Positions 24,991-32,363 of a stretch of DNA of 36,264 nt are shown here, one piece after another. Source of the DNA: Thermaerobacter marianensis. GTDB lineage: Bacteria > Bacillota > Sulfobacillia > DYIH01 > DYIG01. The position numbers and the translations under genes are program-made. The notes under the pieces were generated by a model that was not told where the DNA came from, made no database searches, and saw only the letters and a list, made by a program, of their open reading frames with translations. The stretch is taken from positions 1 to 36,264 of the forward strand of contig DYIG01000001.1 in NCBI GenBank assembly GCA_020723725.1, in the 5' to 3' direction. The stretch's first letter is position 1; each line of letters begins with the position of its first letter.

Positions 24991-26739
24991 CTATTTCGTG
25001 CTGTGACAACGATAACAGGCGGACGCGAACGGTTGGAACCTACCGAGTGCAGTGCTACCGCGGAGTGCATCGCCAGCAGCATCAAAGCGGTCATAAACGT
25101 TATCACTATTATTATCGCCGTTGATTAGATAAGCGTCATTAAGACGGCGAGTATAGCTAGGATCAGTCGCATCGTAGGTCCCATTCAGATTCCCATTGGC
25201 ATAAGCAACCTCGACCTTATGGGTAGACCTAGTACCATGCGGAACATGGCAGGTTATGCAAACCACCTTATTCCCGTTATATGTGGTCTGGGTCCCTTCC
25301 AAGGGTACATATTTCTGAGCTGCAGCATCGCGACCCGCAGCTTCAACATCCATGACTCTGGCCTGATTGGTGCTAGAGCCAAGCGGATCGATATTGAAGC
25401 GCCCTCCACCTTGAGTAACCACGCGATCAGCAGTCATTTCCATCATATGCCGCTTATGGCCCCAAGTCCCGTCATTCGGCGGAACCTGAGTTTGCGTCGT
25501 ACCATCATCGGTAGTTGTAAACTCCCTATGACAAGCAGTACAAAAAGCGGTTACACCCTTAGACCCACTCGCCGTGGCAGAAAGATACTTACTAAGCATC
25601 TTGGAATTAGGAGTGTTGAGATCTATCTCCGCAACGCCCCTTACTTTTACCCCTGTCCTATCTGCTACACTCATACCATAGTCGCCACTGGTAAGAATGT
25701 CTCCACGCAGTAGCCGATAGTTCTTGAACTTATTGTGCGGTTCATGACATGTTGCACAGGTAAGGGCATCATTAGCAGTGCTACCCCCGTTCTTTGGATC
25801 AGTAAGGTTCGTAGAACCCGGCGCTGACCAAACATAAGCTGCATTGGACCCTACAGAACCACTTGCCGCACCCGCACCAAGGGTTAAGCCAATTCGATAC
25901 ACATTATGAACGGAGGTGGCGTCACCACCAATCGTAGTGTTTGGATTACCAAATTGGGATCCAAAAGGACCAGCAGCAGCGGTAGTATAGGAACCCCAAG
26001 TTGCACCTGTGCGTACTATACCGTTAATCTCATCGTACTTAGAACCCGACCCATCGTGACAGGTGACACAAAGGTCGGTCTGAGTAGCAGCCTTCAAGAG
26101 CTTACCAAGACCAGAAAGGGTACTCACGGAACTATGCAGGCCGTGACAGGCTGTACAAGCGTTAGTGTACTCACTGTAGGAACCATGCCGGGTTTGGGCC
26201 GGAGGGAAGGCACCTACAACCGTATAAAGATCAACCTGGGTTTCTTCGGCTGCCGGAGTAGCCGTTTGAGCATATTCGGCAACAAGATAGTAATATTCCT
26301 CGTAATCTGTAATCGGAGTAGCGTCGTTTGCGGCATCCGTGTAAATTACATACCCATATTGATCAGTGGACCACCCCGCCGGAGTACCTTGAATAACTGG
26401 TGTTCCTCCAGTAGTTTGAACGACCGCCGAACTCTCAAGCACAAATTTACGGAGGTCATCCTTGTCATGTCGATAAACAGCATACTTTTGCGTGGCGTTA
26501 TTAGTGGGAGTAAATATAATTTGAATATTACTCCCGTAGGTTGTACCAACAACGTTGGTCCTTGTGTCCGTTGGATGCGCAGCGAAAGCCGCTCCAGCGA
26601 AAAGCAACGTACCAAGCATTGCGGTAATAAGGGCAGAAACCTTCTTATTAAAACTATTAGCTGCTTTTTTCGTTAATATATTTAGACCAACCACTTTTTC
26701 ACCTCCTGAAATTAGTCGGCTTATGTCCCCTAATTTCAT
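24991..26739 (-). CDS. Secreted hexaheme c-type cytochrome D
   Basis: This 582-residue member of the hexaheme family has motifs CTACH, CVTCH, CATCH, CTACH, CITCH and CYRCH. The ATG at 26739 has AGGAGG six bases upstream; a GTG at 26694, in frame and with its own AGGAGGTG, would remove 15 residues and give a tighter signal peptide (ending A-G-A-A-F-A). The fibronectin-III-like domain (Y-A-V-Y-R-H; E-E-Y-Y-Y-L-V) precedes heme 1. Unlike A, B and C it has no Cys outside the heme motifs, and its loops between hemes 3 and 5 are shorter. Segments kept from the family include H-G-S-Y-S-E-Y-T-N-A before heme 1 and S-K-Y-D-E after heme 2. It is first in module 3 and has the clearest promoter of the set. 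Confidence 0.92.
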   Translation of the reverse strand: MKLGDISRLISGGEKVVGLNILTKKAANSFNKKVSALITAMLGTLLFAGAAFAAHPTDTRTNVVGTTYGSNIQIIFTPTNNATQKYAVYRHDKDDLRKFVLESSAVVQTTGGTPVIQGTPAGWSTDQYGYVIYTDAANDATPITDYEEYYYLVAEYAQTATPAAEETQVDLYTVVGAFPPAQTRHGSYSEYTNACTACHGLHSSVSTLSGLGKLLKAATQTDLCVTCHDGSGSKYDEINGIVRTGATWGSYTTAAAGPFGSQFGNPNTTIGGDATSVHNVYRIGLTLGAGAASGSVGSNAAYVWSAPGSTNLTDPKNGGSTANDALTCATCHEPHNKFKNYRLLRGDILTSGDYGMSVADRTGVKVRGVAEIDLNTPNSKMLSKYLSATASGSKGVTAFCTACHREFTTTDDGTTQTQVPPNDGTWGHKRHMMEMTADRVVTQGGGRFNIDPLGSSTNQARVMDVEAAGRDAAAQKYVPLEGTQTTYNGNKVVCITCHVPHGTRSTHKVEVAYANGNLNGTYDATDPSYTRRLNDAYLINGDNNSDNVYDRFDAAGDALRGSTALGRFQPFASACYRCHSTK

Positions 26740-26751
26740 AGGGCACCTCCT
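26692..26751 (-). promoter_or_regulatory. Tandem in-frame ribosome binding sites and starts of cytochrome D
   Basis: Two perfect AGGAGGTG sites at 26744-26751 and 26700-26707 serve the ATG at 26739 and the GTG at 26694, which are 15 codons apart in one frame. The second site is encoded by S-G-G-E in the N-terminal extension. The arrangement parallels those of cytochromes A and C. Confidence 0.65.
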
Positions 26752-26817
26752 TTCTCGGACGGGGAGTTATAGCCTTACCATCTATATGCCACCCGGTTTT
26801 AATCGGGCGAGCAGGCA
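26747..26817 (-). promoter_or_regulatory. Structured 5' leader of cytochrome D
   Basis: Three hairpins can be drawn in a row: TGCC...CCCG with CGGG...GGCA (26787-26817), TATAG (26768-26772) with CTATA (26782-26786), and a short stem that pairs part of the first ribosome binding site (26747-26750) with 26763-26766. The last could hide the ribosome site. It matches no riboswitch class that I recognise; in particular there is no c-di-GMP-I signature. Confidence 0.4.
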
Positions 26818-26866
26818 ACGGAACCAAAATAAGCAATATTTCTGAAAAACAAGACCACTGATGGTA

Positions 26867-26895
26867 ATTGTAAGATGGAAACCCGGTTTTGACAA
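26867..26895 (-). promoter_or_regulatory. Predicted strong sigma-A promoter of cytochrome D
   Basis: On the minus strand TTGTCA (26890-26895) and TACAAT (26867-26872) are exactly 17 bp apart, each with five of six consensus matches. Transcription would start near 26860 and give a leader of about 120 nt. Confidence 0.65.
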
Positions 26896-26994
26896 GACTT
26901 TTCACCATTTACCTAACTAAATAGGGCCAAATTTATTCGTAGAATAGCTAGCTATTTTTTACGTTTTCCGCTGTTGAGAGAGTGAAAATTACTA

Positions 26995-28440
26995 TTATTT
27001 CTGGTGGCAGTCCTGGCAGACGGCGGAATTCGAGGCTCGTTTCAGGGCGCTCGAACCCGTGATGCCCGCTAAGGCTTCACGTGAGTCGGTGTAGCCTGTT
27101 GTGGGGTCGATTTGGGCGTTTTCAGTGCCATTGGCCGCCCCGTTAAAATTGGCTACCGCCTCGGTGCCGCCACGGGTGGTGCCGTGGGCCAGGTGGCAGG
27201 TAAGGCAGATCATGATGTTCTGGTTGTACTGGTCGCCTGTGTGCGGCCCTTCAAGGGGCAGGGTGGTCGTGAGGGGCCGGGAGTCCTCGAAGGGGAGGTT
27301 TGCTCCGGGGTCCCAGGACATGCCGTCGTAACGCACATCGGCGTAGCTCGCGGGGCTGATGCCCACCGGGTGACGGTGGGTTCCGGGCACGCCGGGGATA
27401 GTCTTGTCGACACTGCCCGGACGGGTATCGCTGTAATAGACATGACACGTCACGCAGAAGTCGTTCATTCCATATATATATTGGGTTACGGAGACGGCGT
27501 CGCTGCGGTCGGGGGCCGTCCAGCTAACAGAGGTAAAGGCGCGCACGCGGGCCTGGGCACCGTTGAGGACACCGCGCAGAGAACGGAAGTTGGTGAACTT
27601 GTCGTGGGCGTCGTGACACGAGGTGCAGCCGAACTCCTCCTTCCAGAGACCGGTCAAGGCTGCGACCGCGATGGTGCCGCTCCCCGGCGCGTCCTTCACA
27701 AACACACCACTCATGTCGTGTACGGACGTGGTGTCCACCTGGGCCAGGTTGGAGAGGTGCTTGCCGAAAGGCCCCGCAGGGGCTTCGGTGTGGGTCATCC
27801 AGCTGTCCGAGACGCGAACCCGCCCGTTGGCTTCATCGTACCTGCTGCCGGTCCCGTCGTGGCAGGTCATACACAGGTCCTCGATGGTCGGACCCTTCAG
27901 GAGCTTGGGATGGCTCGACGAGTGCAGTCCGTGGCAGGTGTGGCAAGAGGCGTTGTTTTCGTTATAACTGCCATGCCGGCTCGGGGTGGGCGGGTAGGCG
28001 GCCACGACCTTGTAGTCCTGCAAACGACCTGTGAAGTCCCCCTCTACAACGAGGTAATAGTACTCCTTGAAATCCTCCACGTTCACGTCGGAGAAGACGA
28101 GCATATTCGGGAAAAGCTCATCGTTGTCCGCCCAGGCGCCATCAGGGATAACGGTGCTAAGGACCAGGCGACCGCCAGCATCCGTAGTGGCCCAGGCAAT
28201 ACGGGAGAGATCCCGGCCATCTTCATAGGCGTGTCGATAGACGGAGTAGGTGACATCCGGCCTGGGGGTGAAAGCCAGACGGACCTTGCCTGAGGTTGCG
28301 AAAACCTTGATTTCCTGGGGGCCGAGATAGGAGGTGTCGAGTGCTGCGGCATAGCTGGACAGCAAAAGGGAAGCCGCACCGGTTACAGCAAGACCGGCAA
28401 GAATAAACGCTACGACCCCTACCCAAAGCCTCCGAATCAC
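26995..28440 (-). CDS. Secreted hexaheme c-type cytochrome E (most divergent paralog)
   Basis: I chose the GTG at 28440, which has GGGGGAA six bases upstream; a TTG at 28455 in the same frame would add five residues. The protein is 481 residues, the shortest of the family, with motifs CHTCH, CMTCH, CTSCH, CVTCH, CLTCH and CQDCH. A signal peptide or anchor (about 6-35) is followed by the fibronectin-III-like domain (Y-S-V-Y-R-H; E-Y-Y-Y-L-V). Family features kept include G-L-H-S-S after heme 1, D-G-T-G-S-R-Y-D-E after heme 2 and A-H-G-T after heme 5. It has no Cys outside heme motifs, and it ends two residues after the last heme. It lies 84 bp after cytochrome F with no terminator between, so F and E may share a transcript. 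It has no TPR or NHL gene of its own. Confidence 0.92.
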   Translation of the reverse strand: MIRRLWVGVVAFILAGLAVTGAASLLLSSYAAALDTSYLGPQEIKVFATSGKVRLAFTPRPDVTYSVYRHAYEDGRDLSRIAWATTDAGGRLVLSTVIPDGAWADNDELFPNMLVFSDVNVEDFKEYYYLVVEGDFTGRLQDYKVVAAYPPTPSRHGSYNENNASCHTCHGLHSSSHPKLLKGPTIEDLCMTCHDGTGSRYDEANGRVRVSDSWMTHTEAPAGPFGKHLSNLAQVDTTSVHDMSGVFVKDAPGSGTIAVAALTGLWKEEFGCTSCHDAHDKFTNFRSLRGVLNGAQARVRAFTSVSWTAPDRSDAVSVTQYIYGMNDFCVTCHVYYSDTRPGSVDKTIPGVPGTHRHPVGISPASYADVRYDGMSWDPGANLPFEDSRPLTTTLPLEGPHTGDQYNQNIMICLTCHLAHGTTRGGTEAVANFNGAANGTENAQIDPTTGYTDSREALAGITGSSALKRASNSAVCQDCHQK

Positions 28441-28490
28441 TTCAAATTCCCCCAAACTGCCAGAGTGCTACTCATTCCTCCCGAGCACTC
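28437..28490 (-). other. Possible 12-codon leader peptide and hairpin ahead of cytochrome E
   Basis: A 7-bp stem (28463-28469 with 28484-28490) holds GGGAGGA and an ATG (28475) in its 14-base loop. That ATG opens a 12-codon frame whose TGA (28437-28439) overlaps the GTG start of cytochrome E, a layout seen in translational coupling. This is only a pattern; the ribosome site is very close to the ATG. Confidence 0.35.
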
Positions 28491-28524
28491 CATTTATCTA
28501 CATCGGCAACCTTGGCCCCAACCC

Positions 28525-31122
28525 TCAGTAGGCCGGCGTCCAGGTATAGGGCGCCGGTACCGAGTGGCACCCCGCTGTGCAGGACGGGTTTGCCGGGTCC
28601 GTTAAATCCAAGGAACTGATTCCCCTCGTCTGATCCGCAATCAACAACCTCGGGTACTGCGCCGATCCATGCTCAGCATGGCAGTTCCAGCAGGAGCTCC
28701 CTTGCTGACCCACATGTAACCCGTGCAGCGAAACGCCTGGCTGACCGGCCACCGTTCCGAAGAAGCGGCTGGCAGGCTCGGCCGAATCCCCCCCGTCCTT
28801 GTAGACGAAGGACTGATGGCACTTGAAGCAGAGTTCATTAGCCGCAACGGGACCTGGTCCGGCCGTGTACGGGTACTGCAGGATGTGCCGGTTGCTCGAA
28901 CCATGGGGCCCTTTCCCGCCCGGGCTTGAGCCGTGGCAGTCGCTGCAGTAGGTCTTCCTGAAGGCGTCCCATCCGTTTGTAAAGGATGCAGCCGAAATAT
29001 ACAGGTTCTTCCCTTCCGTCTCCACAGGGTGGTAAGAGGCGTTATTCGGATTGAATTCGACAGAAGGGTCCCCCTGCGAGCCGTAGGACAGGAGGGGCGG
29101 CCCCTGGGATCCCCAGCTATAAGCTGAGTGGCACTTGAAACAGACCTCATATTCGTAATCAGCTGAACGTTTGAAGATATATTGGGGCTTGCTCCCAGGA
29201 GCCCCGTTAATAACGCCTACGCCGCTGGCATTGCGCAGGGTGGAGAGAATTGCGGGCGCGCCGGAGCTGCGGCTGCCACTCTTCACACGGTTAGCCGCGT
29301 GAGGGTCATGGCAGTCTGAGCATTCCGCGTGCCGTCCGGCCAGAGGCATATTGGCATAGTTTTCGATGTTCTCATGCATGCCATTGACCTGCTGCACGGG
29401 ATGGAAATAGGAATAGTCATTGTATACCACCCCGAGGACCGTGGGATCCGTTTCGGCATAAACGTCTGCGTGACAATTCATACAGACGGGGTTCTCTTCG
29501 TTAAAGCTCAGAAGGTTCGGGTTATTGGAAGCATGGGATCGCGGAACATGGCAGAGCGCACACCCGTTCGGGTCGTCGGACTTGGTGGATGACCCCCAAA
29601 CGGAGTCCTTGTCATACCCCGAACCATTGGTGGTAACCTCTAAGGATGGCCAAAGAACGGAATATGGCACCACATTCAAAGCATCAAAATTCTCCCTCGG
29701 CGGGTTCGGCCCGTGACAACGGAGACAGAATGCCGATGGATTCCCCGCAATGGTGAACGGGAAGGTCAGCTTGGTGTTCTGCGGATCGCTCACCTTTTCG
29801 GTCTTGGTCACGCTATGCGGGCCATGGCAACTCGTGCACTCGAGTTGGGCGCCTGTCACCCCGTAGACATCGTGACGCGATACCACCCCGGGGCCATTGA
29901 ACTCCATTTCGATATCCGACCTGGGCATTACCCGTGAACTATGGCACTGGAAGCAGACCTCTTCCTCCCCATTGCCGGGGTCGGCGCCACCTAGGGGCAC
30001 TTCCCCATGGGATGCTGAGTTCCTGGCAAGGAGCCACCTCGAGCCAGAGGCATGCTGGTCATGGCAGCGGATACACGTTACCCCTGTTCCTGACGGTGGG
30101 TCCATGGGGCGAATCCCGGTGTCCGGGTCCACGTAATCAGTGCTATTATGAACGGCGTTAGGCGCCGAATGGTCGCCGCCCGTGAAGCTGTAATAATCAT
30201 AGTACCCGGGCTCCCCGGGGTTGCCGCCCCACTTCCTGTCATCCGGCCCGTGGCAGGTTAGACAGAATTCCGGCCCGCCAAAGACCTTGATCCCCCCGGC
30301 GGACCAGTTGATCTGCCGGAGCAGCATCGGGTAAACCCCTTTTTCGGGGGCGGGTTTTTTGTCGCCATGGACATTATGGCAGGCCGTGCAGTTAATTAAG
30401 GGGGTAACAAGGAGGTTGCCCGTACCCATAACCGGGTGATAACTGACGTTGCCCGAAGCATCGCTGAATGCGGCTTTAGTGTTGGAAATAGCACCTGTCC
30501 CGTCATGGCAGGTGAAACAGAGCGGCGCCACCACCGGAAGTGAACCGGATGGCGGCTCAACGGATTGCTTCAGGAGCCTGGGTGACGTGACCGAGTGTAT
30601 GCCGTGGCAAACGGAACAGGCGTTCGTATTGGAAGCATACTTGCCGTGCGGGGAATTGAAAAGCCCCACGCGCACGCTGTCCTCTGCCCCTGCAGCGCTA
30701 GCTTTGACAATGGCAGCAACACCTTCGATTGATTCCGGCGGTTCGACCGGGTAGACCCGAAGAGTAACAAAAGCCTTGCCGTCTGGCCGGGTAACAGCCG
30801 AGGGCTCTGACAACTCGCCGATGCTGGTAATGAAATTAATGGTTTCCCCAGCCATGGGGAGGCCTGAATTGTCATAAACCAGCGCGGTAATGGTCGTTGT
30901 GGTCGACCCGTTGACCGGGATGGCCGCCGGAGATGCAGTGACCTTGATTGTTGCCGCAAGGACATTGTTGATCCATTCGGCGGAAATAAAAATTGACAGC
31001 ACAAGAATAACCAGAACCTTATAACAATTAAAAGAATTCCGGCCTGGCCCGACCCCACCGCGCACCCGACCGAAAACCTTGACATCGTCGGGCGCCCGCT
31101 TGTCGTACGCCTCCTTATACAT
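28525..31122 (-). CDS. Secreted 16-heme c-type cytochrome F with an N-terminal Ig-like domain
   Basis: This 865-residue protein is the largest cytochrome here. After a hydrophobic signal segment (about 33-56, ending V-L-A-A) comes a bacterial Ig-like domain of the Big_1/invasin type (about 58-155), with A-S-P-A-A-I-P-V-N-G and a G-x-A-F-V-T-L strand. Fifteen CXXCH motifs follow, plus a final C-T-A-G-C-H with three residues between the Cys. Many are followed by x-P-H or x-x-H, typical of bis-His multiheme proteins. Its last 200 residues match cytochrome G, ending W-T-P-A-Y. ATG at 31122 follows AGGGG. The 139 bp upstream are AT-rich, with a 6-bp inverted repeat (31212-31228) and no clear terminator. 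Probably cell-wall or surface located; how it is held there is unclear. Confidence 0.93.
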   Translation of the reverse strand: MYKEAYDKRAPDDVKVFGRVRGGVGPGRNSFNCYKVLVILVLSIFISAEWINNVLAATIKVTASPAAIPVNGSTTTTITALVYDNSGLPMAGETINFITSIGELSEPSAVTRPDGKAFVTLRVYPVEPPESIEGVAAIVKASAAGAEDSVRVGLFNSPHGKYASNTNACSVCHGIHSVTSPRLLKQSVEPPSGSLPVVAPLCFTCHDGTGAISNTKAAFSDASGNVSYHPVMGTGNLLVTPLINCTACHNVHGDKKPAPEKGVYPMLLRQINWSAGGIKVFGGPEFCLTCHGPDDRKWGGNPGEPGYYDYYSFTGGDHSAPNAVHNSTDYVDPDTGIRPMDPPSGTGVTCIRCHDQHASGSRWLLARNSASHGEVPLGGADPGNGEEEVCFQCHSSRVMPRSDIEMEFNGPGVVSRHDVYGVTGAQLECTSCHGPHSVTKTEKVSDPQNTKLTFPFTIAGNPSAFCLRCHGPNPPRENFDALNVVPYSVLWPSLEVTTNGSGYDKDSVWGSSTKSDDPNGCALCHVPRSHASNNPNLLSFNEENPVCMNCHADVYAETDPTVLGVVYNDYSYFHPVQQVNGMHENIENYANMPLAGRHAECSDCHDPHAANRVKSGSRSSGAPAILSTLRNASGVGVINGAPGSKPQYIFKRSADYEYEVCFKCHSAYSWGSQGPPLLSYGSQGDPSVEFNPNNASYHPVETEGKNLYISAASFTNGWDAFRKTYCSDCHGSSPGGKGPHGSSNRHILQYPYTAGPGPVAANELCFKCHQSFVYKDGGDSAEPASRFFGTVAGQPGVSLHGLHVGQQGSSCWNCHAEHGSAQYPRLLIADQTRGISSLDLTDPANPSCTAGCHSVPAPYTWTPAY

Positions 31123-31261
31123 TGGCCGTCCCCTAACTAAAATAAGAGTTTATACATCTATAATCCTTTCTAACATTGCCATTTAAGATCAGAATTAACT
31201 AAAACTAAGTAACAATTAATTAAATTGTACTATTTATTCAATAGCTTTCTATAGTCAGACT

Positions 31262-32335
31262 TTACCATGGCATTGTGAATCTCCCTGGGAGCAGACGATG
31301 GCAACCCAGGCAGAGGAAGTCTTTGTCACGTAGCCACATCCTCGGGTTATTTGAGCCATGCGGCTGGTGGCAACTGATACATGATACTGGCTGGCCCGTA
31401 AGAGGGTCAGGTATGGGACCGTAAACCCTATGGGACTTGTGCAGATCAATTGCACCCACACGTGCCTGAGGCATGGAGTGACATTGCAAGCAAAGGTCGG
31501 CGAAGGGCTGGGTTGAGCCAACCGGGGCCTTGGCCATCCTCGGGTAATCGCTCCCGTGCGGGTTGTGACACATCGTGCACATCGCCTGGGAGAAAGGCGG
31601 GTGCAAGACCGCCATATTCATGGCTTGTGCTACCGTGGGGTGACAGTTCATACAGAGATACGGCATAGCAAGCCTTGTGTTCTTGGTGTTATTGGAAGCA
31701 TGCGGTACATGGCAGCCAAGGCAGGCGTTCTGTTGATAGGGTGGATGCTTTACCTTGGCCTGGCCATACCTCAGGTTCATATTGTGGCAGGAAAGGCACA
31801 ATTCAGCCGGTTCAAGTTTTAAGTCCATTAGCTGATCAGAGGCATGAGGGTCATGGCATCCGGTACACCAGCCGTTTTTAAACGGGATATGAACACTGGA
31901 CATCTGAAGCTGCTTAGTAATCTGCTCGTTGGTGTCGTGGCAGGATGAACACACCTTGTCCACGCTCATACGCAGCAGCATACGGTTATTCGGGTCAACC
32001 GAAATGGTGTTATCGGCGGAAGCAGGGTGTGCGACGTGACAGTCCAGGCATTTCTGTTCGCGGAAAGGCAGGTGCTGGTTTGCCCTGGCCATTAACTGGT
32101 CGACGCGAGCCTGATGGCAATTTACACAGGATGCGTTATCCTGCGCAGCCGACACTATTCCACCAGGAGCCGGCTGCCCAAAGATGTCACCCCAGGTTTG
32201 ATACCAGAAATCACGGACTGGGGGCACCGTTATGGATATCAGCACCACGATAAGAAGGGCTATACCTGCCGACAGGAGACGATTGTCGGAAATGTAACTG
32301 GCGGCCTTAGCGACTAACCCTTGCCAAAACGACAA
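31262..32335 (-). CDS. Membrane-anchored 11-heme c-type cytochrome H (doubled CXXCH type)
   Basis: I chose a TTG at 32335, which has GGAAGGGG about ten bases upstream and lies 28 bp after the TPR stop; the frame stays open to an ATG at 32413, but that start would overlap the TPR gene by 50 bp. One membrane helix (about 20-42) is followed by eleven CXXCH motifs (CVNCH to CLGCH) at short, regular spacing of about 25-35 residues in pairs, several continuing as x-P-H-(A/G)-S. This dense pattern is that of the doubled-CXXCH cytochromes that act as electron wires. It has no domain before heme 1. The N-terminal anchor places it on the outer face of the membrane, where it could pass electrons from I or J to the secreted cytochromes. 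It is the last gene of the anchored set. Confidence 0.92.
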   Translation of the reverse strand: MSFWQGLVAKAASYISDNRLLSAGIALLIVVLISITVPPVRDFWYQTWGDIFGQPAPGGIVSAAQDNASCVNCHQARVDQLMARANQHLPFREQKCLDCHVAHPASADNTISVDPNNRMLLRMSVDKVCSSCHDTNEQITKQLQMSSVHIPFKNGWCTGCHDPHASDQLMDLKLEPAELCLSCHNMNLRYGQAKVKHPPYQQNACLGCHVPHASNNTKNTRLAMPYLCMNCHPTVAQAMNMAVLHPPFSQAMCTMCHNPHGSDYPRMAKAPVGSTQPFADLCLQCHSMPQARVGAIDLHKSHRVYGPIPDPLTGQPVSCISCHQPHGSNNPRMWLRDKDFLCLGCHRLLPGRFTMPW

Positions 32336-32363
32336 AACCCCAAAACCCCTTCCTAAGCTGCCG

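Noticed and set aside
26950..26965. Palindrome AATAGCTAGCTATT with a T run after cytochrome E as its terminator
   Set aside because: The T run follows the palindrome on the plus strand, the wrong direction for E, and the stem is short and AT-rich.
27112..28293. Long open frame of 393 codons on the plus strand opposite cytochrome E
   Set aside because: It mirrors the coding frame of E, has no plausible domain or ribosome binding site, and E has clear heme motifs. Similar long antisense frames opposite cytochrome A (9923-10816, 10907-11818) and IF-2 (1208-2053, 2516-3325) were rejected for the same reason.
9896..31122. Sortase (LPXTG), S-layer homology or C-terminal membrane anchors on the secreted cytochromes
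   Set aside because: I checked the C-termini of A-G; they end within a few to about 15 residues of the last heme, with no hydrophobic tail, LPXTG or SLH repeats.
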